A stretch of 51,691 bases of DNA from an uncultured Acidobacteriia bacterium. Lineage in GTDB: Bacteria; Acidobacteriota; Terriglobia; Bryobacterales; Bryobacteraceae. The position numbers were made by a program, and so were the translations under genes. The notes beneath the pieces are model-generated. The model was not told the origin of the DNA, searched no databases, and saw only the letters and a list, made by a program, of their open reading frames with translations. The stretch spans positions 90,298 to 141,988 of the forward strand of contig CAIKAS010000364.1 in assembly GCA_903825445.1 (NCBI GenBank), given 5' to 3'. Shown here in pieces: positions 1 to 8,523 of this stretch; positions within the stretch are counted from its first letter, which is position 1, and the number at the start of each line of letters is the position of its first letter.

Positions 1-1
1 C

Positions 2-1270
2 GTGCCAGCCGGCGGCGGGGGTGCGTGGGCACTTCTCCGCGAGTTTGCAGCGTGGTGGATCACGATGCTGCTCTCCGGAGCGTTTATCTTTTGCTCCGTG
101 TTGGGCGCGCAGGGACTGGCGGCGGAATTGCTGCCGCGCAGACACTTCCTCCGAGTGTCATCGTTTCTACAACTGGCGGCGTTTGGCGCGTTTGTGAGCG
201 TCTATTTTTTGGAGCCCAAGGTCGTGGTGCCGGGCGAAATCGCCGTTGGCCGCAGTTCGGCGTATCTGACATGGTCGCCGTCGTACTGGTTCCTTGGATT
301 GTTTCAGCAACTGAATGGCTCGCCTGCCCTTGCGCCGCTGGCAAAACGGGCGTGGATCGCTATCGCAGTGGTCTTTGGAGTCACGGTCTCCGCGTACACG
401 ATGGCATACTTTCGCACGATGCGGAGAACGGTGGAAGAACCGGACATCTCTCCGGCGCTGGGTGGACGCAGCTGGTTGCCGGGATTTGGAAACGCTTTCG
501 CCACAGCAGTGGGGCAGTTCAGCTTTCGGACATTGCTACGAAGCAGACAACATCGCCTGATGCTGGCCTTCTACCTGGGGTTGGGATTCGCGCTGGCGAT
601 CTTCTCGCGGAAGACCGATGAGGCGGCCGCATCGTCTGGCTACACCGTGAGTATCGGGCTGCTGTGTTCAACGATCACAATTATGCTTTTGTGCGTATTG
701 GGAACCAAGGTCGTGTTTTCGCTGCCTTTGGACATGAGGGCGAACTGGATTTTCAGGATTACGCCGACACCTGGCGGACCCGCATGCATGGTTGCGCGAC
801 GGCGTGCCCTCTATGCGCTTTCGGTGGTTCCAGTCTCCATAGCGGCGGCGGTGCTCTTGTTTCAGATCCTGCCGTGGCAAACGGCGGCAAAACATCTGGC
901 GGTGCTGGTGCTTTTGGGAGGGGTTGTCGCCGAGTTGTGCCTTCATGGCAGCCAGAAGATTCCGTTCACGTGTTCCTACCTGCCGGGTAAGTCAAACTTC
1001 AATATCGCGTTTCTGCTGTGCAGTACGATGATCTTCGTTGTGGTTGTGAAAGGGGCCGAACTGGAGCGGGAATCTTTCGATGATGCCGCGGGTTATGTGG
1101 CCGTGCTCGGGGTATTGCTGGTCCTCGTAATCGCGGGCCGATGGAGCGCGACAAGATTGGCGAGTTCTCCGGAAGGGGCATTACGCTTCGAAGAAACGGC
1201 GGAACCGGCGGTCTTTGTTCTGGACCTGCATCGGGACGGTGTCACGACGATTACGGACTCCGACGATTGA
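2..1270 (+). CDS. Polytopic membrane protein, possibly 5'-truncated
   Basis: The frame is open from the first complete codon of the window. The GTG at position 2 may be an internal valine, so the N-terminus may be missing. The 422 visible residues contain about nine or ten hydrophobic segments (for example near 15-37, 117-136, 183-203, 219-239, 274-295, 300-320 and 333-352) with basic cytoplasmic-type loops, and a hydrophilic tail after about residue 385. I recognise no catalytic motif and cannot name the family; a permease-like component is possible but unsupported. The gene converges on the porin gene, with 3 bases between the two stops. Confidence 0.6.
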   Translation: MPAGGGGAWALLREFAAWWITMLLSGAFIFCSVLGAQGLAAELLPRRHFLRVSSFLQLAAFGAFVSVYFLEPKVVVPGEIAVGRSSAYLTWSPSYWFLGLFQQLNGSPALAPLAKRAWIAIAVVFGVTVSAYTMAYFRTMRRTVEEPDISPALGGRSWLPGFGNAFATAVGQFSFRTLLRSRQHRLMLAFYLGLGFALAIFSRKTDEAAASSGYTVSIGLLCSTITIMLLCVLGTKVVFSLPLDMRANWIFRITPTPGGPACMVARRRALYALSVVPVSIAAAVLLFQILPWQTAAKHLAVLVLLGGVVAELCLHGSQKIPFTCSYLPGKSNFNIAFLLCSTMIFVVVVKGAELERESFDDAAGYVAVLGVLLVLVIAGRWSATRLASSPEGALRFEETAEPAVFVLDLHRDGVTTITDSDD

Positions 1271-1273
1271 TCG

Positions 1274-2686
1274 TCAGGGTTTGTTGGTAAGCGCGCCCTT
1301 GGCCAGATTGCCGAACTCCATGTGCAGACGGATGGACGGAATCCAGAGCGGACCGCGCGCTTCATTGTAGCCGGGGTTAGCGTCGTGCTGCAGATCAAAG
1401 CTGGCGAAGAAGCCGGGAAACAGACGCGCGCTATAGTACATTTCCGCCACGTACTCGGGGCCGTATTCCAGGTGTCCATCGCCTAGCAGAAAATCGTGGC
1501 CACCCATGGCGAGATACTGCGCGTGAACACCCGAGATGCCGCCTACGGTCAGTTCGCCAGCTACATTGTCGTTAGGGCGATGCCAGCGCGCGCCGTTGAA
1601 TGAAGCGCCACCGGTGGCGAGACGATCCATGGCGGTGAAAGCGAAGCTTTCGGTCTTGCCATCATTCCAGCCCAGACGCATGAAGACGCCGAAGTCCTTC
1701 GTGACTTCCTGATCCATGCTGATGCCAAGTCCGTACTTCATCGTGCCGTTTCGACGGGTGGCGACTACATCGGGCACACCGCCGGTTTGTTGGGCGACGC
1801 GGATGGCGGTGGCGTAGGTGCCGGAGTCAGCGTGGTTGATGAAGCCGAGAACGCGGACGACGCCATCGTGTTTCAGTACACTCCAGCGGCGTTCTCCTTC
1901 GACGACGTCGCCGCGATTGACGAATACACGGCGATCGAGTTGCGATCCGTTGGCAACCTTCGGCATCGCGGCACTCGCGTACCGGAAAGACCAGTCGCGC
2001 AGATGGAGTTCGTGAACCCAGCCCCAGGTGTAACCACGTACGTCGGCGGGGTAATCCCATGCGCCGTTATACATGGCGGCCCAGCCAATGAACTGCATAC
2101 GCGGATCGTGCGTGTAGCGGTTGTCGTCGAAGAAATCGGTCAACGTGAAACGGCCGGCAGTGATTGTATAGCGTCTTACAGGGCGCGTGCCGGCAAGCTG
2201 GTTTTCGTCGCTCTCGACGTTTTCGGTTCCGCCGCCGAGGTTGAAGTCCTGCGAGATGTAAAGGCGTGCGAGATAAGGCTTGGGTTGGGCCGAGGAGACG
2301 CGGGGCAACTCACCATTCGAAGAATTGGCAAGACCGTTCACGCCACTGAAGCCGCGCCCACCGGCGATCTCGGGATCGAAATAGAGGGTGGTCAGATTGG
2401 AAAGTCGGAGGCCGAGGAAGAGTGTAGTCGTGAGAGAGACGTCACGCTCCGGATAGTTCTGGAGACTGAAGGCATCGGAATAAGGCGAAGTGAATGTACC
2501 GTGGTACTGGCCGATGGATGTGGCCTGATAGTAAAGATTCCAGCGTTCAGAATCCGCCGGTGGGGTTGCGTCGGGCGTGGCCGACGACGTAGCGTCCGCA
2601 GCTACGGGTTGCTGCTGTGCGCCTAAAGGAATTGATCCGAGCGCGAGCAAGGCAAGCAGGGCGGAAATCTGGAACTGACGGACCAT
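1274..2686 (-). CDS. OprB-like carbohydrate porin (outer membrane)
   Basis: 470 residues. A signal peptide (about 1-24, ending near LGAQQ) is followed by a short Ala/Pro/Thr-rich linker and a long region of alternating short beta segments rich in Tyr, Trp, Gly and Asn. This is typical of a 16-strand outer-membrane barrel. The segment WNLYYQATSIGQYHGTF, the repeated YTITAGRFTLTDFFD-type strand and the late MGGHDFLLGDG region resemble the carbohydrate-selective OprB family as found in acidobacteria and proteobacteria. It would allow passive sugar uptake across the outer membrane; the substrate cannot be read. The gene is divergent from the metal-sensor gene, with 273 bases between them. No strong Shine-Dalgarno is seen. 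Confidence 0.75.
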   Translation of the reverse strand: MVRQFQISALLALLALGSIPLGAQQQPVAADATSSATPDATPPADSERWNLYYQATSIGQYHGTFTSPYSDAFSLQNYPERDVSLTTTLFLGLRLSNLTTLYFDPEIAGGRGFSGVNGLANSSNGELPRVSSAQPKPYLARLYISQDFNLGGGTENVESDENQLAGTRPVRRYTITAGRFTLTDFFDDNRYTHDPRMQFIGWAAMYNGAWDYPADVRGYTWGWVHELHLRDWSFRYASAAMPKVANGSQLDRRVFVNRGDVVEGERRWSVLKHDGVVRVLGFINHADSGTYATAIRVAQQTGGVPDVVATRRNGTMKYGLGISMDQEVTKDFGVFMRLGWNDGKTESFAFTAMDRLATGGASFNGARWHRPNDNVAGELTVGGISGVHAQYLAMGGHDFLLGDGHLEYGPEYVAEMYYSARLFPGFFASFDLQHDANPGYNEARGPLWIPSIRLHMEFGNLAKGALTNKP

Positions 2687-2816
2687 TTTTTGTGTTCTTC
2701 TTATGCAGGCACACAGCGCACACTCAACCGGGTGCTGGGAATTATGAGAGTCGGTGTCGACCCCAAGGACTATTTACAGCTTACACGACTGAACAATTGC
2801 GCTGGACCTGTAACAC

Positions 2817-2828
2817 ATTGTTAACAAT
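2817..2828. promoter_or_regulatory. 12-bp perfect palindrome in the porin/metal-sensor divergent region
   Basis: ATTGTTAACAAT reads identically on both strands. It lies about 130 bases upstream of the porin start and about 130 bases upstream of the sensor start. A regulator site is possible, but a 12-bp AT-rich palindrome can occur by chance and no family consensus is matched with confidence. Confidence 0.25.
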
Positions 2829-2904
2829 TGACTTACGCGCATATGACGCGCAGAGTGGCAGGCCGTGCCGGGGGATTCCGGTCGAGCGAGGTACTCTACC
2901 AACC

Positions 2905-2934
2905 TTCACCATCATATACCCACCGGGGTATACT
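2905..2934 (+). promoter_or_regulatory. Promoter with embedded CsoR/RcnR-type operator
   Basis: The sequence TATACCCACCGGGGTATA at 2915-2932 is an inverted repeat with two perfect 7-bp arms (TATACCC and GGGTATA) around a 4-base centre. A TATACT -10 hexamer (2929-2934) overlaps its right arm, and TTCACC (2905-2910) sits 18 bases upstream as a plausible -35 element. Operators of the CsoR family are GC-centred inverted repeats of the form ATACCC...GGGTAT placed over the promoter. The geometry fits autorepression of the gene starting at 2960. Confidence 0.7.
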
Positions 2935-2959
2935 TGTAAAGACCCTTTGGGAACAACAG

Positions 2960-3238
2960 ATGGCACACACAACCGAAGAAAAGAAGAAACTGCTAAATCG
3001 CGTGAGGCGAATCAGGGGCCAGGTAGAAGCTATCGAACGGAATCTGGATCAGGAGGCCGAGTGTTCCGACGTGCTGCACAACATAGCGGCGTGCCGGGGC
3101 GCGATGGACTCACTGATGGCGGAAGTCATCGAGGGCCACATCAGATTTCACGTCCTGGATCCGAAGACCGAACCTACCGACGATCAGGCGCAGGCGGCTG
3201 ACGATCTGATTCAGGCTTTGCGCGCATATCTGAAATAA
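2960..3238 (+). CDS. CsoR/RcnR/FrmR-family metal-sensing repressor
   Basis: 92 residues, an all-helical DUF156 repressor. The frame is open further upstream, but starting at the ATG at 2960 places the family metal ligands exactly at His3, Cys35, His60 and His64. This is the numbering and ligand set known for the nickel/cobalt sensor RcnR. The surrounding sequence (EEKKKLLNRVRRIRGQ near 6-21, LMAEV near 52-56, AYLK at the end) reads more like the formaldehyde sensor FrmR. Residue 2 is Ala rather than the Pro needed for FrmR chemistry, so a metal sensor is favoured. No exporter or dehydrogenase gene lies next to it, and the downstream gene is convergent. An operator-like inverted repeat overlaps its own promoter. 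Confidence 0.88.
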   Translation: MAHTTEEKKKLLNRVRRIRGQVEAIERNLDQEAECSDVLHNIAACRGAMDSLMAEVIEGHIRFHVLDPKTEPTDDQAQAADDLIQALRAYLK

Positions 3239-3255
3239 GGCGCGATCGAGGGCCA

Positions 3256-4836
3256 CTACTTCAGCGAATTGAGATAAGCCACCAGCGCCTTCATTTCGTC
3301 GTCAGAAAGCTTCGGAGTGGGCATGCCGCCAGCAACGGCTTTGTCGGACGGCTTCTTGAGGAAGTCGGCGAGTTTATCCGCAGGCATGCGCGAAGCTATT
3401 CCGGTGAGCGCGGGTGCCAGGGGTCCGCCCGTGCCGCCATCACCGTGGCAAGCGCTACAGGCGTTCGCATCAAAGAGCGCTTTGCCCTGAATCGCAGGAT
3501 CATTGGCGGCGGCACCGACGAGTTTGCCAAGGTAGTCACCCAACGCGGTGATTTCGTCAGGAGTGCCAACGAGAGGTGGCATATAGTTCTTGTAGGGTGA
3601 ACTGGCTGGCGCATCGTGAAGCAACCCAAGAAACTTCGAGATGGAGCCGCGATCACGGCCGTGAAGTAATTGAGTTATCGAGCGGTAACCATCCAGGGTG
3701 TGGCAATTCATGCACTGGCCACGGAACATAGCTTCGCCGGTATTACCGGAAATCCACAGACTACCGGTGAGAAAACCGACCTTGTTGTAGTTGACGACTT
3801 CCGATCGCCGCACGCCGTTCGAATACATGTACTGGCCGATGGTGTAAGGTTTTCGAATCATTTCTCTGGCATGCTCCGTGGCCCCCGTGGCGGCAAGAGC
3901 GAGGAACACCACGGCAAGAGCGTGGCCCAAGCCGAAATCCTTCGGATTTTTCCATGCGAGGAAATAGACAATCGCCAGAATTGTGGCTGACGACATAGTG
4001 GTCACGAGTGCAGCGCGCGCCACCTGAGTAAACAAGCCAGAACCAATAGTGCCGACGCCAAGCTGGAGCAGTTGACGGCTGGTATCCGGGACGGTGTACA
4101 GATACCAGGCCAGGGCCGGGGGAATGAGAATAAATGACGGGAGAAGCCACCGCGACGACCAGCGAATCACTTCCGATTTCAACGCCGGCTTCGTAAATCC
4201 ATCGATACGGCTGGCCGTGACCAGTGCCCAGACTCCGGCCAACGCCAGGCAGGTGAGGGTTCGCAGTACCAGACTGGGCCAATAGGTTGGGTTGAACAGC
4301 GCCGGCCAGAATTCCGACGCTTCGCGCCCGGTGCCGGCGACTGCCAGCCAGGGCTTACCCGGAGTGAGCATAAAGGTTAGAATGCCGTTGATGACTGCAA
4401 GGGTGCCCCATGAGGTCCACGCATAGAGCCAACCGATGCGCATATGCGTCTTTGCATCGACGCGATCCCACGTGGCGTAGTAAACGATGATGGCGGCAAT
4501 TTCGACAATAAAGAAACACCACTCGATCGCCCAGCCAAACACGAAATTATGAATGAGGGCACTGGTGCTTTGCGGGCTGGCGAGGCCAATGGAGAACCAG
4601 ATGCCAACGCCGGAAACCGCCCCAAAGCAGGCAGTAAGGATCAGAAAGAAGCGCGAATGCGCGCGAATTACATCGAGCCAGTCTTCACGATTCTCGCGGC
4701 GTGCTTTTCTCTCCGCAAGAATCAGATAGAAACCGCCGCCGACCGCGAAGTGCGAGATCATGACGTGGAAGATCGCAATGATGCCGACGATCCAGCCGCT
4801 ACCAAGAAACGGGACATCCCAAACAGGGAAATTCAT
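3256..4836 (-). CDS. CydA-like membrane protein fused to two cytochrome c domains
   Basis: 526 residues. Residues 1-325 are polytopic and resemble subunit I of cytochrome bd: His24 lies 18 residues before an AE pair, the spacing of the CydA heme-ligand helix; Glu105 and Glu112 are followed by a YYATWDR stretch like the CydA GWDR region. Residues 365-526 carry two class-I cytochrome c domains with heme motifs CMNCH (375-379) and CSACH (460-464). It is the last gene of the cytochrome operon, 25 bases after cytochrome b. No separate cytochrome c1 or f gene is present, so this C-terminus may accept electrons from the Rieske centre (inference). Whether the membrane part binds heme or oxygen is unknown. 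Confidence 0.85.
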   Translation of the reverse strand: MNFPVWDVPFLGSGWIVGIIAIFHVMISHFAVGGGFYLILAERKARRENREDWLDVIRAHSRFFLILTACFGAVSGVGIWFSIGLASPQSTSALIHNFVFGWAIEWCFFIVEIAAIIVYYATWDRVDAKTHMRIGWLYAWTSWGTLAVINGILTFMLTPGKPWLAVAGTGREASEFWPALFNPTYWPSLVLRTLTCLALAGVWALVTASRIDGFTKPALKSEVIRWSSRWLLPSFILIPPALAWYLYTVPDTSRQLLQLGVGTIGSGLFTQVARAALVTTMSSATILAIVYFLAWKNPKDFGLGHALAVVFLALAATGATEHAREMIRKPYTIGQYMYSNGVRRSEVVNYNKVGFLTGSLWISGNTGEAMFRGQCMNCHTLDGYRSITQLLHGRDRGSISKFLGLLHDAPASSPYKNYMPPLVGTPDEITALGDYLGKLVGAAANDPAIQGKALFDANACSACHGDGGTGGPLAPALTGIASRMPADKLADFLKKPSDKAVAGGMPTPKLSDDEMKALVAYLNSLK

Positions 4837-4861
4837 CTCGTTAATCCTCCATTCGCTGCGC

Positions 4862-5968
4862 TCATAGTGCGGCGTACCCCCAGATAGTCAGGCCAAGCAT
4901 TCCGGTGACGACGAGATAACCCGTCCATGTTGCGATGCGAGCGCGTTTGCCTGCGACCGTTTCAGAATCAAACAGCGGAATCAGCGCCCAGAAAATGAGA
5001 ACTAATGTGAACAGGCCCATGCCCACTACTTCCCCTAACATGCCGGGCAAAACCAGGCCCATGCCTTTCAGCAACTGGAACTGAGACATGAAGTACCACT
5101 CGGGGTGAATGCCGACCGGAGCTGACGACAGCGGGTTGGCGGGCTGACCGAGATCCCACGGGAACATGGTCGCCAGGATGGTGATCACATTGAGGGCGAT
5201 CAGCCACATGGCGAGATCCATGGCGAAGAAATTCGGGAAGAACGGCACACTTCGCCGTTCGGAGGCAGGTTTGGCGGCTTCGCCGGCCGGCACTGCATTG
5301 CCGTGTTTCTGTACCAGCGCCAGGTGAAGACCCAGCAATGGCATGAAGAGCAACGGCAGCACGACGGTGTGCAGCGCGAAGAAACGCTGTACTGTGTTTT
5401 CGCCGACCGACGGGCCGCCGCGGACAACGTTGTTCACTACAACACCAACGCCCGGAAGCATGCTGGGTAGCTGCAGGCCGACTTTGGTGGCGAAGTAGGA
5501 CAACTCGTCCATAGGCAAGAGATAGCCGCTGAAACCGAAGATCATCACGACGCCGAGCAGGCCGAGTCCGGTCCACCAGCCGAATTCACGAGGCTTTTTG
5601 TAAGCCTTCATGAAGTAAACCGAGAACATGTGGACGAAGACTGCGAAGACCATGATGTTGGCCGACCACGAGTGCGCGGAGCGAATCAGCCAGCCGAAAT
5701 CCACGTCGTAAGTAATCTGGCGTACCGACTCATAGGCATCTTTGCCTGGACGGTAGTAAACGAGCAGGAGGACGCCGGTCAGCAGTTGCACAATAAAGCA
5801 GAGCAGTGAAATGCCGCCCCAGTAATACCAAAAGGAGTGCTTATGTTGCGGTACCTGCTTGTGGGTGGCGAGCGCGATGACATCCGTCAGGCCAAGGCGT
5901 TCGTCCATCCATTTAAAGATGGCCGACTTAAGATCAACGGAGGGTTCAGGCTTTGGAAATGACGACAT
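4862..5968 (-). CDS. Cytochrome b, b6/subunit IV-type, of a bc complex
   Basis: 368 residues joining the cytochrome b6 part and the subunit IV part in one chain. Heme b ligands are His99 and His113 in one helix and His200 and His215 in another. The second pair is 15 apart, the spacing of cytochrome b6 rather than bc1 cytochrome b. The quinol-site PEWY motif is at 289-292. At the position of the b6 cysteine that attaches heme cn there is Tyr49 (context WYYWGG), so that extra heme is not expected. The gene overlaps the Rieske gene by 23 bases and precedes the CydA-like/cytochrome c gene. It would act in quinol oxidation in the inner membrane. Confidence 0.93.
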   Translation of the reverse strand: MSSFPKPEPSVDLKSAIFKWMDERLGLTDVIALATHKQVPQHKHSFWYYWGGISLLCFIVQLLTGVLLLVYYRPGKDAYESVRQITYDVDFGWLIRSAHSWSANIMVFAVFVHMFSVYFMKAYKKPREFGWWTGLGLLGVVMIFGFSGYLLPMDELSYFATKVGLQLPSMLPGVGVVVNNVVRGGPSVGENTVQRFFALHTVVLPLLFMPLLGLHLALVQKHGNAVPAGEAAKPASERRSVPFFPNFFAMDLAMWLIALNVITILATMFPWDLGQPANPLSSAPVGIHPEWYFMSQFQLLKGMGLVLPGMLGEVVGMGLFTLVLIFWALIPLFDSETVAGKRARIATWTGYLVVTGMLGLTIWGYAAL

Positions 5969-6431
5969 GATCGTCTTTGACCTCCACTTTGTAAACCTTC
6001 AGACCCTTCGGTGGTGGGCCGGAGACGACCGCGCCGGTATTGATGTCGTACACGCCGCCATGGCATGGGCAGAAGATGCGGTGATTCTCCGGTTGGTAAG
6101 CGACCGTGCAACCCAGGTGGGTGCAAACGGCATCGAACGCGACAAAATGCTTGTCCTCGTGCTGAATCAGCAGCGTCGGGCGTGAGCCGAATAGAAAGAT
6201 CGTTCCCGTGCCGGGTCCGGGAAGGCCTGACGTCGGGATGGAGACAGTGGTAATTTCGCTCTCGGCAAGTTCCGCGCGCCGCGCGGGCGTGGCCAAATAG
6301 CGGTAGACAGGGTAACCGATAGCGCCGGCGTAACAAGCACCCGCCAGCGTGATGCCCAACTGCAGCAACCCGCGGCGGGCCGGTTGGCCGTCGCCGATGT
6401 TATTCAATTCCGATACGTTGCCATCAGACAT
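5946..6431 (-). CDS. Rieske [2Fe-2S] protein of the bc complex
   Basis: 161 residues. An N-terminal RR pair (19-20) precedes one hydrophobic anchor (about 21-45), as in Tat-inserted Rieske proteins. The cluster motifs CTHLGC (103-108) and CPCHGG (121-126) supply the two Cys and two His ligands and the disulfide cysteines. SGPPPKGL (137-144) is the usual proline loop. It overlaps the upstream membrane-subunit gene by 8 bases and the downstream cytochrome b gene by 23 bases, so the three are almost surely translated together. Its role is electron transfer from quinol at the PEWY site to a c-type heme, here probably on the fused cytochrome. Confidence 0.94.
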   Translation of the reverse strand: MSDGNVSELNNIGDGQPARRGLLQLGITLAGACYAGAIGYPVYRYLATPARRAELAESEITTVSIPTSGLPGPGTGTIFLFGSRPTLLIQHEDKHFVAFDAVCTHLGCTVAYQPENHRIFCPCHGGVYDINTGAVVSGPPPKGLKVYKVEVKDDHVVISKA

Positions 6432-7536
6432 AGTTTTCTTCCACCCGCTTCGCCTTCCCTGCTACATTCACCAGCCATGCAATAACGACGAGGGCGGTGA
6501 CCAGCAGCACCAGAAACAGACCAATCACAGACCAGTTCGCGGCCACCTGCCGGTCCCACACGTCGAAGCCCGCGGCGCGCAGCGTGACGTCGCGGACGCC
6601 ATCGCGCACCATCGTTGTGGAGACAACATTGACGAAGGCGACGACCGAGGCGACGACAGCAATCAGAGCGTTGGGGCGCTTGCCGATTCCGGCCAGAACT
6701 CCCAGAAGAGCCAGTAACAATGCGGTGGCCAGCCAGCCCAGAACGAAGGGGTGATAGAGCGAATCGCCCATGACGGTTGCAGCGACATTCTGAGGCTGCG
6801 CCCCCATGGTCATTTGCGCGAGCAGGGCCTGAATCACGATGGAGATTGCCAAAACCACTCCACCGGCGCGTGAGAGAAAGCGCGCCAGTTCGTCGCTCAG
6901 TTCGGATCTTAACGACAGCAACATCAAAGCTGCTCCAGCGGCGGGAAACGAGCCAGCCATGAAGAAAAGCCAGCGCGGCATCAGCGTAGGATCAGAGGAG
7001 TTGAGTTGAAGACCAGCGGGGCTGTGCAGATACATGGCGCTCCAGGACTGCGGCCGGACCATGAGCGTCATGTTGTTGCTGTAGATGAACGCGATAGTCA
7101 GGATCAGCAGCAGGGCGGCGAAGCCTGGCCCAAACCATGGTTTTTGTCGAGCGGCCAATCCCGCAGAGACATAGAGTCCGTAGTAGCTGCCCATCAAGAG
7201 GAGGATGACTGCGATCCAATAAGTGCCGATCAGGACGCTGCTGGTATATAAAGCACGCCCGTATAACACCTGCGCGAAAAGGAGTGGCGGTATCCCCAGA
7301 TTGATCACGAAGGCCATCACGGTGGGGAGGCGATGAATCAGCATGCCTGCCGCCTGCGTCATGACCGGCGCCTGGCGGAGTTTGCCAAACACAGCGAACG
7401 CGAGCGCCAGCATGAGACCGCCGAGCAACAGGCCGACCGAGGCCAAATGGAGCGAAAACGTCAAATCATGGAGAGCTTTTAGCAGCCAGACGGGCGCTGG
7501 CAACGGAATCTGGTCTACTGAGGGGAAATTGTTCAT
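6424..7536 (-). CDS. Membrane subunit of the cytochrome operon, unknown family
   Basis: 370 residues from the ATG at 7536; the frame is open 42 codons further upstream, but that extension lacks membrane-protein character. About nine transmembrane helices are visible. The first helix contains His23 and His30 (ALHDLTFSLHLASVGLLLGG), followed by LALAF, which recalls the first heme-binding helix of CydA-like proteins. A further His68 lies near the start of helix 2. It is the first gene of the operon, so it is probably a structural partner of the CydA-like/cytochrome c protein. I could not assign a named family. Divergent from the secreted protein at 7708. Confidence 0.75.
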   Translation of the reverse strand: MNNFPSVDQIPLPAPVWLLKALHDLTFSLHLASVGLLLGGLMLALAFAVFGKLRQAPVMTQAAGMLIHRLPTVMAFVINLGIPPLLFAQVLYGRALYTSSVLIGTYWIAVILLLMGSYYGLYVSAGLAARQKPWFGPGFAALLLILTIAFIYSNNMTLMVRPQSWSAMYLHSPAGLQLNSSDPTLMPRWLFFMAGSFPAAGAALMLLSLRSELSDELARFLSRAGGVVLAISIVIQALLAQMTMGAQPQNVAATVMGDSLYHPFVLGWLATALLLALLGVLAGIGKRPNALIAVVASVVAFVNVVSTTMVRDGVRDVTLRAAGFDVWDRQVAANWSVIGLFLVLLVTALVVIAWLVNVAGKAKRVEENYV

Positions 7537-7707
7537 AATTGAGTCACCGCACTCCCAAGCTGCGCTAAATGGCGCTACCGGAAACTGAAACGTGTATTGT
7601 TTGCAACTCCTTGACACTGAGTGGGGCAATCGGAGGACCAGAAAGTTTGTGGGAACGCACATCGGGGAGCTTGACGTACTTGTGAGATTAGGAGGGAGAA
7701 GGCCGCT

Positions 7708-8517
7708 GTGAGAACTGCCGTAAGAGCCGCACTTTTTGCCATCCCCGTTTTGTTGAGTGCGCAGTCGCCCGCGCCGCCGAACCCGGCGGAACAGAAGGCG
7801 CTTGTCGCCCGTATGCGGGAAGCTGCGCTGAACTATTCCGACCGGCTGCAGGACTTCCTTTGCACGGAGTTGCTGACGCGGACGGCGGATACCTCGGGGA
7901 CTGGAAAGAAGTGGAAACTCCTGGAGACGCGGGAACTAGAACTCGGCTACATCTCCCATCAGGAACATTACCGGCTGGTGAAGGTCAACGGGAAGGCGAC
8001 AGAAACCGACAAGAGGGTGAAGCGGGGATACTGGACGCCGGGCGGCGAGTTCGGCTCGTCCTTACTCTATATTTTCGGACCGAAGGTGGCGGCGGAGTTC
8101 ACATGGGATCACGAGGAATCTGCGGGTGACGCGCGTTCCTGCGTTTTCCGTTATCATGTGCCGGTGGCGACAAGTTCGCTGGTCATTAACGCGGACATGG
8201 ACCATGTGAAGGTGGCCCATGGCGGTTTTGTCACGGCCGATTGCAATACGGGGGCAGTGATGCGTTTTCAACTGAAGACGGAACCGGCGTCAGTCAAGCG
8301 AGGGGGGCGTGACATCGCGATCGGGATGGAACTGGATTTGAGGTATGCGATGACGGCCATCGGATCGGGCGAATTCTTACTGCCGCAGCACGCGATCGAA
8401 ATGGCGCCGTTTGGCCCGACGGAAACGAAAGCGGAGATCGATTTCCGGGATTACCGGAAGTACGAGGCGAGTTCGAACATTGTGTTCGACGATGAAAGCT
8501 TAGGAGCGGGTAAATAG
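7708..8517 (+). CDS. Secreted protein of unknown function
   Basis: 269 residues from a GTG start. A strong AGGAGG lies at about 7690-7695, upstream of the GTG. A signal peptide (1-19, ending LLSAQS) is followed by a mixed alpha/beta, mostly beta-rich soluble domain without transmembrane helices. Cysteines occur at about 52 (LQDFLCTE), 144 and 175. I recognise no catalytic motif. Similar small exported proteins with a leading SAQ cleavage site are frequent in Solibacter-like genomes, which is a family impression rather than an assignment. It converges with the DUF1801 gene, with 6 bases between stops. Confidence 0.75.
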   Translation: MRTAVRAALFAIPVLLSAQSPAPPNPAEQKALVARMREAALNYSDRLQDFLCTELLTRTADTSGTGKKWKLLETRELELGYISHQEHYRLVKVNGKATETDKRVKRGYWTPGGEFGSSLLYIFGPKVAAEFTWDHEESAGDARSCVFRYHVPVATSSLVINADMDHVKVAHGGFVTADCNTGAVMRFQLKTEPASVKRGGRDIAIGMELDLRYAMTAIGSGEFLLPQHAIEMAPFGPTETKAEIDFRDYRKYEASSNIVFDDESLGAGK

Positions 8518-8523
8518 ACTGCT

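Noticed and set aside
1787-2626. 279-residue open frame opposite the porin
   Set aside because: Same reason; the composition is not that of a folded protein family and the porin on the other strand is convincing.
2828-2959. Longer start for the metal-sensor gene
   Set aside because: It would place the operator and promoter inside the coding region and shift the ligand numbering away from His3/Cys35/His60/His64.
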